Below are positions 10,814-19,126 of a DNA stretch of 64,000 nt, in pieces. Position 1 is the first letter of the stretch. Each line of letters opens with the position of its first letter. The notes under the pieces are model-generated. The model had not been told where the DNA came from and did no database searches. It worked only from the letters and a program-made list of their open reading frames with translations. Location of the stretch: NCBI GenBank assembly GCA_029263125.1, contig JAJCYD010000007.1, positions 124,001 to 188,000 of the forward strand, given 5' to 3'. The DNA is from Solirubrobacteraceae bacterium. GTDB taxonomy: Bacteria; Actinomycetota; Thermoleophilia; Solirubrobacterales; Solirubrobacteraceae. Position numbers and translations under genes: made by a program.

Positions 10814-11754
10814 CCGCGCGCGTCGGCGCGGGGCCGGGCGTCCTCGGATGCCCGATCCGACGCTGGCGCCGCGGTCAAGCCCTCGCGGACGGCGGTCACG
10901 ACGAGGTCCGTGCGGTTGCGTGCTCCCGCGCGCCGAACGGCACCCGAGACATGCCGCTGCACCTGGCCGACGCCGATCGACAGGCGTGCGGCGATCGCGG
11001 CGTAGGGCATTCCGTCGGCGAGCAGCGCCACCACCTGCAACTGCCGCAACGTCAGGCACTCCAGCGTGGGAGCGAGGACTGGATCGGCGCTCGATGGCGC
11101 AGACGGCGCCGGCTCGGCGTGCTGCACGGCGCCGACGCGCAGCGGTTCAAGCGCCTCAGGAGCGTCGGGTTGGGCGCGCAGACGGAGGAGGTGGCTGGCG
11201 AGACGATCGGCGGTCAGGCCGAAGGCGAGCGGCCAGAAGATCAGGCCGACCCAGAGCCCGACGACATGCACGACCGGGGTTTGCGGCAGGTCACCGGTGA
11301 CCAGGTGCGCGAGGAGGTTGGCGATCAGCACCAGCAAGCAGTAGGCGAGCGTCCGGCCGTGCGGGGCGAGGATCGAGACGAGCATCAGCAAGGCGCACGC
11401 CGGCCACCACAGCTGGCTGGCCAGCGGGTAGGACACGAGCGCCGCGGAGGCGAGCACGCACGCTCGCTCCCCCCAGCGATTGCGGCGCAACAGCGTGTAG
11501 ACCGCTGACGCGCGCGGCACGGCCAGCAGACCGCCCACGGCGAGCAGACCCGTGAGCGCCATCGTGGGCGCGGCGGCCATGCCGACCGCGGCGCGCAGCG
11601 GAAGCAGCGCCAGCGCCGTGAGCCCCGCCAACGCCACGCACACGAGTGCAGCTGCGAACAGCGCCCGGTAGAAGCGCTCGGACAGCTCGACGCGCTCCGC
11701 GCCGGTCCATCGCACCACGTCGCGGGAACGGCTCACCGCCGGCAGAGCGCACAT
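10810..11754 (-). CDS. Membrane-anchored LuxR-type regulator
   Basis: A 314-residue protein with several predicted membrane helices in the first 190 residues (for example LFAAALVCVALAGLTALALL). A cytoplasmic linker leads to a LuxR-type helix-turn-helix near residues 235-290 (LTLRQLQVVALLADGMPYAA). No receiver or known ligand domain is present, so the membrane part may be the sensor. The ATG at 11754 has a nearby GAGG; a TTG five codons earlier is possible. It overlaps the end of the next regulator by 22 bases, so the two are probably cotranscribed. Confidence 0.72.
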   Translation of the reverse strand: MCALPAVSRSRDVVRWTGAERVELSERFYRALFAAALVCVALAGLTALALLPLRAAVGMAAAPTMALTGLLAVGGLLAVPRASAVYTLLRRNRWGERACVLASAALVSYPLASQLWWPACALLMLVSILAPHGRTLAYCLLVLIANLLAHLVTGDLPQTPVVHVVGLWVGLIFWPLAFGLTADRLASHLLRLRAQPDAPEALEPLRVGAVQHAEPAPSAPSSADPVLAPTLECLTLRQLQVVALLADGMPYAAIAARLSIGVGQVQRHVSGAVRRAGARNRTDLVVTAVREGLTAAPASDRASEDARPRADARG

Positions 11755-12614
11755 GGCCTCGGCACCCAACCGGCGTCCGCGGTCAGCGCGGCCAGTTCGG
11801 GAAGGTTCCTCGCACCCGTCTTGCGCTTGGCGTTGGCGATGTGCGTGCGGACCGTTGCCAGCGAGACTCCCGAGCTTCGAGCCACCTGCTTGGGCAGCAG
11901 GCCTTCGGCCAGACCCTCGACGACCCGGCGCTCGGCGGGTGTGAGCTCAGGGCGCGCGGGCGCCTCGAGCATGCGCTGCGCCACCGCAGGCTCCGAGTTG
12001 CGGCGGATGTCGCCGAGGATCGAGGGAGCGCTGTGCACGAACCGCACGTATCGCCCGCACAGCACCATCATCACCATCGCGGCCGCGGGGTATGCGATCA
12101 GCACGCCGACGACTCCGCCGAGAGCCCCGTCGGCGACCAGCGCCCGGGGGGAGCGCTCGAGCAGGACGCCCGCGCTGTAGGCAGCCGCCAGCACGCCCAC
12201 GCACAGCCACTGCCGGCGGCGGGTGATCGCGACTGCCGCCAATCCCAGGGCCGTCAGGGTCCAGGCGACATATGGCCCGTCCACGAACCCGTCAATCCCG
12301 ACAAGCACCACCTGCCCCAGCGCGATCACCATCACAAGCCACGGCCGTGCTCGCAGGGCGCCCGCCAAGGGCCGGCGAAGCACGAATGCGGCGGCGCTGA
12401 TCGCGACGATCGCGGCGCCTACGACGCCTCGCTGGACCGGATGGTCGCCCAAGCCGCCGGCCGACGCATTCACAAAGCTGCCCAGCGCCACCCACAGCGA
12501 CAGACCCAGGGCGACCCCCAACAACGTCGTGGGCAGCGCGTCGCCGCGGACTCCAGGGTCGCCGACGGCGACGAGCGCCGCCTCGCCATCGCGTGCATCA
12601 TGTTGCACAGCCAT
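11733..12614 (-). CDS. Membrane-anchored LuxR-type regulator
   Basis: A 293-residue protein with about six hydrophobic segments (residues 25-190), then a LuxR-type helix-turn-helix near 225-280 (LTPAERRVVEGLAEGLLPKQ and VSLATVRTHIANAKRKTGAR). The start at 12614 is chosen for its strong GGGGGGAC ribosome site six bases upstream; the longer frame to 12863 runs antisense through the divergent gene. The C-terminus is CALCRR. It has the same architecture as its downstream neighbour, suggesting duplication. Target genes are unknown; nearby genes for exported proteins are candidates by position only. Confidence 0.72.
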   Translation of the reverse strand: MAVQHDARDGEAALVAVGDPGVRGDALPTTLLGVALGLSLWVALGSFVNASAGGLGDHPVQRGVVGAAIVAISAAAFVLRRPLAGALRARPWLVMVIALGQVVLVGIDGFVDGPYVAWTLTALGLAAVAITRRRQWLCVGVLAAAYSAGVLLERSPRALVADGALGGVVGVLIAYPAAAMVMMVLCGRYVRFVHSAPSILGDIRRNSEPAVAQRMLEAPARPELTPAERRVVEGLAEGLLPKQVARSSGVSLATVRTHIANAKRKTGARNLPELAALTADAGWVPRPCALCRR

Positions 12615-12714
12615 ACGACGTCCCCCCGAAAAGCCCGCCAGCACTGGGCAGTATGACGGAGTCATCACTATCTGGCCCTTGTGCAGAGGACGCAGCGGAT
12701 ACGAGGCTGGGGCT

Positions 12715-12972
12715 ATGTACAGCGCCTCCCGAGCCGCACCGATACTCAGCGACCGTGAGGTCGAGGTTGCCAGGCATCTCATCGAAGGGCGCTCCAACCG
12801 TGACATCGCGGCGCTGTTGAACATCTCCGCACGGACGGTGCAGAGCCATGTGGCAAACGCCATGGAGAAGACCGATGCCAGATCCCGGACGCATCTGGCG
12901 GTCTGGGTACTGCGCGCCGGGCTGGTCCCGCTGGATGCGACGCGGACGCAGTGCCCGTTCTGCGCACTGTGA
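12715..12972 (+). CDS. Small single-domain LuxR-type DNA-binding protein
   Basis: An 85-residue protein consisting almost only of a LuxR helix-turn-helix (LSDREVEVARHLIEGRSNRD, ISARTVQSHVANAMEKT). It ends with a CPFC pair. The ATG at 12715 follows a GAGG site; longer frames upstream overlap the divergent regulator and lack coding character. It is divergent from the two membrane LuxR genes across about 100 bp. It may act as a stand-alone regulator or compete for their sites. The 240 bp after it show no clear gene. Confidence 0.68.
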   Translation: MYSASRAAPILSDREVEVARHLIEGRSNRDIAALLNISARTVQSHVANAMEKTDARSRTHLAVWVLRAGLVPLDATRTQCPFCAL

Positions 12973-13212
12973 CGTTCGGCAATTCAGCGGATTGTGCGTG
13001 ACCTCATCACCAGCGACGATGGCCGTCACAACACGCGCCGCCCAAATGTGTTCGTTTCACCCCAAGCAGTCCGCGCACGATGTGATGGGCGCTTGACGCT
13101 CAGGGTCATCTCCGCGCCGACTTGCTGAAGGTCGCAATGCAGCCGGGACGGGCGGGCGTCGCGAACGCCCGGCAGGGCTCGGCCTACAAACCGCAACAAC
13201 GGAGGAAGCGCA

Positions 13213-15012
13213 ATGACGAAGGACGATGTCTCATCCGACGGTATCCCTGGGTGCGTGTCAAGCCATCAACGGCGACGAGGCGTCGGCGCCGCGCTGTCGG
13301 TGCTCGTCTCGCTGGCGCTCGCGCTGGTGCTCGTCCCGTCTGCGCAGGCCGTCAGCTGGCCCAACGAGCAGGCGATGGTCGACAGCCCGACCGGCCGCCA
13401 GACCTTCGTGGCTCCGCCGACGCAGGGCACACGGTGGGAAAGGGAAGCTCTGATCGCCGCACACGGCGAGTACTTCAGGAGCCGCGGTTTCGGCAACGTC
13501 CTCACGTGGGGTGCCAAGAAGTTGAACTTCGATCCGGGCACGACGGGGCGCTGGGCAGGATGTGGCAGCTCGGGTGAGCAGATCCCGGGCGCGTGTCCCA
13601 ACGGCGACACGCTGCACCTCGGAAGAGTCGGTGACGCGCTCACGTCCAGCAGGCTGCTGACGGTGATCGAGACGGACGGCGCGTTCATCGCGCTGGCGTG
13701 CGGCAACTTCTCCGAGCGCACGGTGACGGGTGACACACCAACGATCAAGGGCGTGAAGTTCGAAGACCTCAACGGCGATGGCAATCGTGATCCCGGCGAA
13801 CCGGGTCGCGGCGGGTGGACGATCGAGCTGCTCAATGCTGGTCAGGTCATCGCGACCACCGTCACCACCCAGACCGGTGATTACAGCTTTGACCTGGATG
13901 CCAACGCCCTCCCGATCACCTCGGAGAACTTCGGGCTGCGAGAGGTCATGAAGGCGGGATGGGTGCAGAGCCGCGCGCCGGGCACCGTCCGAGTGCCGTT
14001 CGGGTCCGGTAACGACATGTTCGCCGGCAACGACTTTGGCAACTACCGCCCGGCCAGCATCGTCGGCACGAAGTACGACGACCAGAACATCAACGGCGCC
14101 CGCGATGCGGGCGAGCCTGGGCTCGAGGGCTGGAAGATCACCCTGAGCAATGGGAACACGCAGACGACCGGTCCTGACGGGGCCTACCGGTTCGATGGTC
14201 TCAAGCCGGACGAGTTCACGGTCTCGGAGACCCAGCAGGCCCACTACCGACAGACCGCGCCCGCGACCGGCGAGGGGACGCACACCGTCACGTTGCAAAG
14301 CGGCCAGACCTCCGATGCGCTGCTGTTCGGCAACACCTGCCTGGGATCGTCGAGCATCACCGTGACCGACATCTCGACCGGCGGGCAGGTCGACGGTGCG
14401 CAGATGCGCTTGGAGGAGATCGACGTGCCGGGCATACTCGACAACGAACCCGCGCTGCCGCGAACCACCACCCAGGGCAGCTTCGACGATCTGCTGCCCG
14501 GCCGCTATCGGATCACCGTGTTCCTGCCCGAGGGTGTGTACTCCGCTGATCCGGATACACGCGTCGTCGACGGGCGCTGGGCGACCGTGAAGGAGATCGT
14601 CGTCTCCGCGTGCGAGGACACCGGCCTGAACGTCAAGGCCTTCACGGCCAGCAACGGCAAGGTCACCGGCGGCATGAAGAACGTCCCCGGCGGCTTCGCC
14701 ACGGCAGGCTTTCAGTTCCAGACGGGCCCGAAGGGCGACGCGCGCGGCACGCTGCAGTACAACGACCACGCTGACGACGGTCCCAAGCTGCACACCAAGG
14801 ACATCGCCGCGATCTACGTGAGCGACGATCGCCGTGAGGCCTACGTCTGGGGCTTCATCGAGTATGAAGGCGAGTCCTCCCTGTTTCGCCTGCACCTCGT
14901 AGACGAGGGCGAGCCCGGCACGCTGGACCGCTTCGAGCTCGACGTGCTCGACCGCTATCGGGCCGGCCATGACCAGACGATCATCGGCGGCAACGTCCAG
15001 ATCCACAAGTAG
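13213..15012 (+). CDS. Secreted SdrD-B/prealbumin-like repeat protein
   Basis: A 599-residue exported protein. A signal peptide covers residues 1-46 (basic QRRR, hydrophobic stretch, AQA-VS). Two SdrD B-type Ig-like domains begin IKGVKFEDLNGDGNRDPGEP (about 177) and IVGTKYDDQNINGARDAGEP (about 290); the DxNxDGxxDxGE motif is a calcium site. A third carboxypeptidase-like beta domain spans about 385-475. The C-terminal 120 residues resemble a domain found at the end of other secreted actinobacterial proteins. No sortase signal or membrane anchor is visible. The ATG has a GGAGG site 8 bases upstream. Likely structural or adhesive. Confidence 0.75.
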   Translation: MTKDDVSSDGIPGCVSSHQRRRGVGAALSVLVSLALALVLVPSAQAVSWPNEQAMVDSPTGRQTFVAPPTQGTRWEREALIAAHGEYFRSRGFGNVLTWGAKKLNFDPGTTGRWAGCGSSGEQIPGACPNGDTLHLGRVGDALTSSRLLTVIETDGAFIALACGNFSERTVTGDTPTIKGVKFEDLNGDGNRDPGEPGRGGWTIELLNAGQVIATTVTTQTGDYSFDLDANALPITSENFGLREVMKAGWVQSRAPGTVRVPFGSGNDMFAGNDFGNYRPASIVGTKYDDQNINGARDAGEPGLEGWKITLSNGNTQTTGPDGAYRFDGLKPDEFTVSETQQAHYRQTAPATGEGTHTVTLQSGQTSDALLFGNTCLGSSSITVTDISTGGQVDGAQMRLEEIDVPGILDNEPALPRTTTQGSFDDLLPGRYRITVFLPEGVYSADPDTRVVDGRWATVKEIVVSACEDTGLNVKAFTASNGKVTGGMKNVPGGFATAGFQFQTGPKGDARGTLQYNDHADDGPKLHTKDIAAIYVSDDRREAYVWGFIEYEGESSLFRLHLVDEGEPGTLDRFELDVLDRYRAGHDQTIIGGNVQIHK

Positions 15013-15219
15013 CGCCGGCAAGCCCCCGACATCATCGCTGCGGTCAGCCCAATCCGGGGCTGGCCGTAGCACGGGGCTCCCGGCGTCAGGTCGGCGCTAC
15101 GGCTGATCTGGAGAGGTGTGTGTGTCATGACACGCCGCGGGCCACCGAGCACGCCTGCAACAGCGATGGTCCCTCGACGTCTAGGACCGCACGCGGGGTC
15201 GGCCATCGTGAGCCGGTAC

Positions 15220-15567
15220 CTACTCGTGGGCCAGCACGCTGATCACGACACCGTGCGGATCGCGAACAAAGAAGCGACGGACCCCCCAGGGCTCATCGGT
15301 CGGACCGTAGATGACCTCGTGCCCGGCTTGGACCGCTTCAGCATGAGCCGCGTCGACGGCTGCCCGGGATCCGACGTCCACGCCCATGTTGGGCAGCTCG
15401 GGCTCCACGCCTGGCGGGGCGAAAACGACCTGCGCCTGACCGGATCCGAAGCCGATGTAACCGCCGCCGAAGTGCCCCTCCTCGAGCCCGAGCACACGCG
15501 TATAGAAGGTGCGCGTGGCCTCGAAGTCGGGCGACTCGTGGTAGGGCATGATGCGTCGGACAGCCAT
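15220..15567 (-). CDS. VOC-family (glyoxalase-like) protein
   Basis: A 115-residue single vicinal-oxygen-chelate domain protein: MPYHESPDFEATRTFYTRVL at the start, GGGYIGFGS centrally and a VRDPHGVVISVLAHE end. The two half-modules of the fold are recognisable. Such proteins bind a metal and act as lyases, dioxygenases or drug-binding proteins; the substrate cannot be told from sequence. The ATG at 15567 agrees with the conserved domain start, and longer frames upstream lie antisense to the next gene. The 207 bp to its left contain no clear gene. Confidence 0.8.
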   Translation of the reverse strand: MAVRRIMPYHESPDFEATRTFYTRVLGLEEGHFGGGYIGFGSGQAQVVFAPPGVEPELPNMGVDVGSRAAVDAAHAEAVQAGHEVIYGPTDEPWGVRRFFVRDPHGVVISVLAHE

Positions 15568-15692
15568 GCCCGATGGAGTGTGGCACGTCGCCTCGCAGCG
15601 GCTTGCCCGGCGGCACGGGCCCCATCGCCGGTCGGCGGTGTCGAGGTTCTCAGGGCCGGACCGACCGACGCTTTCGGCACCCGTTCCCGAGG

Positions 15693-16781
15693 TCAGACGA
15701 CGCGCTGCAACCGCGGGTTCGGGCGCTCCTCGCGCCCGACCTTCGCCAGCGGCCGCCCGTCGACGGACACCACGTCGGCGGTGAAGTCGTTCGCGCCTCG
15801 CAGCAGCGACGAGCCGACGCCGTAGGCGTCGACGGGCGCCCCGGCTTCCTCGAATGCGGCGATGCGCGCCGCGTCGAATCCGCCTGAGGCGACGATGCGC
15901 GTCGTGGGATGGCCGGCGTCGTCCAGCGCCGCGCGGACACGGCGGGCGAGCTCGATGCTGACCCCTCGCGGCGCCGCGTCGCCGAGGTCGGCGAGACCGC
16001 GATCCACGAGGGACTCCGACGTGTCGAGCCTGACGCCCCACAGGTCGACCCCGAGGGCGTCCGCGACGTCCACCGCGGTCCGCAGCGAGTCGTTGTCGAA
16101 GTCGACGAGGACGGTGACGTTCATCTCCGCGGCGTAGCGGCCGGCGAACGCGCGCGCGGCGGCCACGGTGTCGCCGCCGTAGGCCGCGATCAGCGCATGC
16201 GGGACGGTGCCGACGCCGCGCCCACCCCACCACGACGCCTGCGCGTCGGTGGAGACGCCGATCGCGCCGGCGACGTGCGCCGACCAGCCATCCCCGGTCT
16301 GCACGAGCCAGTGATCGTGGCGAGCGGGGAAGAACAGGATCTGCTTGCCCCGCGCGGCGTCGACCACGGCCCGAACGTTGCGCATGACGCGCGACCGGCG
16401 CGCCAGCGCACCGAGATACACCGTCTCCAGGTGCGCGAACAGGGCGTAGTCGCCCTCGATCGTCAGCACCGTCTCGCGCGGCGCGATCTCGTCGCCCTCG
16501 TAGAGGGCGTGGACGGCGAGCTCGTCCCAGCCCGCCAGCCAGCCGCCATCGGGTGCAGTGCGTCCCGCGCCGACCTTGAGCACCGCGATCGCCTCGTCGA
16601 TCCCGCCGAGCAGCGAATCGTGCTTCTGAAAGACCTGCATCAGCACGCGCGGATGGCGATCCTCGGCCTCCAGCAGCTCCTTGGCGAAGTTGAAGTACGC
16701 GTCGCTGTAGTACCCGGCGCGCAGGCGGCCGACGGGCAGGTTGAAGACCGCCGGGTCAAGCCGGCGCGACGGCGCGTTCAC
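15693..16781 (-). CDS. pncB: Nicotinate phosphoribosyltransferase
   Basis: NAD salvage enzyme making nicotinate mononucleotide from nicotinate and PRPP. The 362 residues from GTG 16781 begin PAVFNLPVGRLRAGYYSDAY, contain a likely autophosphorylated histidine region (FFPARHDHW) and finish with the phosphate-binding barrel segment IVASGGFDAARIAAFEEAGA plus YGVGSSLL. Shorter than E. coli PncB and closer to the short actinobacterial/archaeal type, so a nicotinamide-using or quinolinate-like activity cannot be fully excluded. About 250 bp to its right hold no recognisable gene. Confidence 0.85.
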   Translation of the reverse strand: MNAPSRRLDPAVFNLPVGRLRAGYYSDAYFNFAKELLEAEDRHPRVLMQVFQKHDSLLGGIDEAIAVLKVGAGRTAPDGGWLAGWDELAVHALYEGDEIAPRETVLTIEGDYALFAHLETVYLGALARRSRVMRNVRAVVDAARGKQILFFPARHDHWLVQTGDGWSAHVAGAIGVSTDAQASWWGGRGVGTVPHALIAAYGGDTVAAARAFAGRYAAEMNVTVLVDFDNDSLRTAVDVADALGVDLWGVRLDTSESLVDRGLADLGDAAPRGVSIELARRVRAALDDAGHPTTRIVASGGFDAARIAAFEEAGAPVDAYGVGSSLLRGANDFTADVVSVDGRPLAKVGREERPNPRLQRVV

Positions 16782-17033
16782 GGCCGCTTGCCTGCGGCGT
16801 TCGTCGCCGGCGGTGACGCCGGCGCACCTCGGGCGGTCGCGGGCAGTGGAGGTCTGGCGGCTGACGGCGGCGGCACGTACCAGGAGGCTAGTGCGCACCG
16901 GCGTCTCGCGACCGCCGAGAAACCGGGGCCGTCCTCACGGCTGGCCGTCCGCGGGCGTCACCGGTATCGAGCAGGCCTCTTCGCACGTGCGGGTCGCGCG
17001 ACGCCCGGCCAGAGGGCTTGGCGGCAGATCTCC

Positions 17034-17339
17034 TCAGCGACCCGCCGTCACCGTCCGGCGCGCCCACCCTCGGCGCGGCGCGGCGCGCCGCCGGCGCGCG
17101 CCGCCACCGCGCAGCTGCCGCGCGCGCACCGCGAGCAGCGCCACGAGCTCGGCCGTCGGGTGAAACGGATCGGCGATCGTTGAGTCGTCCTCGATCCGCA
17201 GCGCCGCGACGATGACGCCGTCCACGCCGGCGATCAGCAGCGCGCCTCCGTCGGGCACCGTCGAGGAGTCCAGGGCCGCCAGGCGCTCGAGTGCGGCGCT
17301 GTCATCGGGAAACGCCGGTCGGATCGTCACCTCGCTCAT
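17034..17339 (-). CDS. Small conserved-type protein, function unknown
   Basis: A 101-residue protein. The first 75 residues (TIRPAFPDDSAALERLAALD ... IADPFHPTAELVALLAVRAR) look genuinely coded and recall the start of GNAT acyltransferases, but no acetyl-CoA-binding motif follows. The last 25 residues are nearly all Arg, Gly and Ala and may be read-through of noncoding or frameshifted sequence. The ATG overlaps the stop of the upstream sigma/amidotransferase reading as ATGA, which supports the start and suggests coupling. Confidence 0.6.
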   Translation of the reverse strand: MSEVTIRPAFPDDSAALERLAALDSSTVPDGGALLIAGVDGVIVAALRIEDDSTIADPFHPTAELVALLAVRARQLRGGGARRRRAAPRRGWARRTVTAGR

Positions 17340-18466
17340 GCCGCCGCCCTCCGCTTGGTCGCGTCGACGAGCGCCTCGGCGATCCGGTCGCCCGGGCCGT
17401 CGCGCCCGACCTCCGGGTGCCATTGCAGCCCGAGCGCCAGGTGGCGGTCGGTGCGCTCGATCGTCTCGATCAGGCCGTCGTGCGAGGTCGCGTCCACGCG
17501 CAGTGGCGCCCGAGGCGCCGGACCGCCTGGTGGTGCTGGCTGTGGACCTCTGCGCGGCGGCCGAGCAGCGCGCGGATCGTGCTGCCGCTGTGCGTCTCGA
17601 CGCGATGGCGCGCCGCGTCGTGTGACTCGCCGGCCGCGCCGTCCGCGACGACGTCCTGAAACAGGCTCCCTCCGGAGGCGATGTTCAGCAGCTGATGGCC
17701 GCGGCAGACGCCGACGATCGGCAGGTCGAGCGCGAGCGCGCCGCGCACGACGGCGAGATCGGCGCGGTCTCGCTCGAGGTCGGGATCTCCGCGCAGCGAA
17801 CGCGGCTGCTCGCCGTACATCGCGGAGTGCACGTCGCGGACGGCCCCGGTGAGCATGAGCCCGTCGGCGAGCGCCAGCTCGCGTTCGCTCGGAGGGCTCG
17901 TGAGCACCCGCGCTCGTGCGCCGGCATCGGCGAGCCAGCTGACGTATGGCGCCGGCGACTCGTCGCGGGCGAGCAGCAGGACGAGCGGCAGCGAGTCGGC
18001 GCGCGCCGCACGGTAAGCGTTGACGAACGCCGCGCGAGCCCGAGCGACCCGTTTGCGCGCGGCCCCATCGCTGACGTCGAGCAGCCGCGCGATCTCGGCG
18101 TGGGCGAGGCCGCCCTCGAAGCGCAGCAGCAGGACGAAGCGCTCGTGCGCGCCGAGTGTCAACAGCGCCTCGCGTGCCGCGTCGGGCTCGGCGACGTCGG
18201 TGGCTCCCGCGAGCTCGGGCCCGTCGTCCAGCGCGCTGACCGGCCGGCGGACGCGGCGGCGCACCTCGTCGACAACGAGGTTGGAGGCCGTGCGGTGCAG
18301 CCAAGCGCGCTGGCGGTCGTCGTCGAGGTCGCGGGAGACGCTGCCAGGCGCGGACGAACGCCTCCTGGCACACGTCCTGCGCGCCGTGGACGTCACCGCC
18401 GAGCATGCGCGCGAGGCGGCGAGTGAGCCCGTCCTGCTCGTCTCCTATCAGCGTTTCGAAGTCCAT
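17336..18466 (-). pseudogene. ECF-like sigma factor fused to class I glutamine amidotransferase (peptidase C26), two frameshifts
   Basis: Three successive frames make one protein. It starts MDFETLIGDEQDGLTRRLAR with sigma region 2 (GAQDVCQEAFVRAWQRLP), shifts near 18335 into RDLDDDRQRAWLHRTASNLV, and continues through sigma region 4 (HAEIARLLDVSDGAARKRV). Without a break it then enters a PuuD-like amidotransferase with nucleophile GVCRGHQLLN. A second shift near 17510 leads to HDGLIETIERTDRHLALGLQ and the catalytic WHPE. Sigma-to-amidotransferase fusion lies within a single open frame, so it is not produced by the shifts. Both shifts are in GC-rich runs and may be sequence errors. If intact, it might couple transcription to breakdown of a gamma-glutamyl compound. 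Confidence 0.7.
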
Positions 18467-18711
18467 CTCACCACATGAAACGCTACGCGTGCCCCGGACC
18501 GGACATCAAGCGCACCGATCGCCGCGAACCGGCGGCTCAGCGAAACGGCCGAGAACGGCGTGCGCTGGAGGCGCCCCGCCTTCGGGCGTCGCTCGAGGTC
18601 AGGACACGGGAAGCATGGGCGGGAGTCGGACCGCGTAGGCCGCCCCCGCAGCGGGCAGGCTGTGAGCCGTCGCGCTCATGGATCACACCAGTCAGCCGAA
18701 GGAGCTCTGTG

Positions 18712-19125
18712 ATGGCCAACCACGTCGTCCACACCTGCATCCGGGTCCTCGACGCCAAGGCGTCCCAGCGCTTCTACGAGGCGCTCGGCTTCCAGGCGCG
18801 AGGACGGCTGAACTTCGACACTGCGTACAACCTCTACATGGGGCTGCCGGGCGACGGCGACACGCTGGAGCTCACGGTCAACCTCGACCAGGACGAGCCG
18901 TATGACCTCGGCACGGGCTACAACCACATGGCGCTGACGGTCGGCGACATCGAGGACGTGCTCACCTCCCTGAGCTCGCTCGGCGTCGAGCCGGAGAAGC
19001 CGCCGTTTCATCCTGGCGGTCGCGACGACCTCCCGCTGATCGCGTTCGTCGCCGATCCCGACGGCTACCGCGTCGAGCTCATCGACGGCGGCGTGTTCGA
19101 CACGCCCCAGGACCCGGCCGGCTGA
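18712..19125 (+). CDS. VOC-family protein, lactoylglutathione lyase-like
   Basis: A 137-residue glyoxalase-fold protein: VVHTCIRVLDAKASQRFYEA, then LELTVN, GYNHMALTV and DPDGYRVELID, giving the usual His and Glu metal ligands of the family. The ATG at 18712 is preceded by GGAG at good spacing. It may detoxify methylglyoxal adducts, but the substrate is not proven. An MFS transporter begins two bases after its stop, so the two may form an operon. A decayed fragment of a similar gene lies at 10205-10300. The 245 bp upstream hold the promoter region and no clear gene. Confidence 0.85.
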   Translation: MANHVVHTCIRVLDAKASQRFYEALGFQARGRLNFDTAYNLYMGLPGDGDTLELTVNLDQDEPYDLGTGYNHMALTVGDIEDVLTSLSSLGVEPEKPPFHPGGRDDLPLIAFVADPDGYRVELIDGGVFDTPQDPAG

Positions 19126-19126
19126 G

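Noticed and set aside
15118-15825. 235-residue plus-strand frame with GGAGAGG upstream
   Set aside because: Beyond the first 40 codons it is antisense to the VOC gene and part of pncB, with no recognisable domain.
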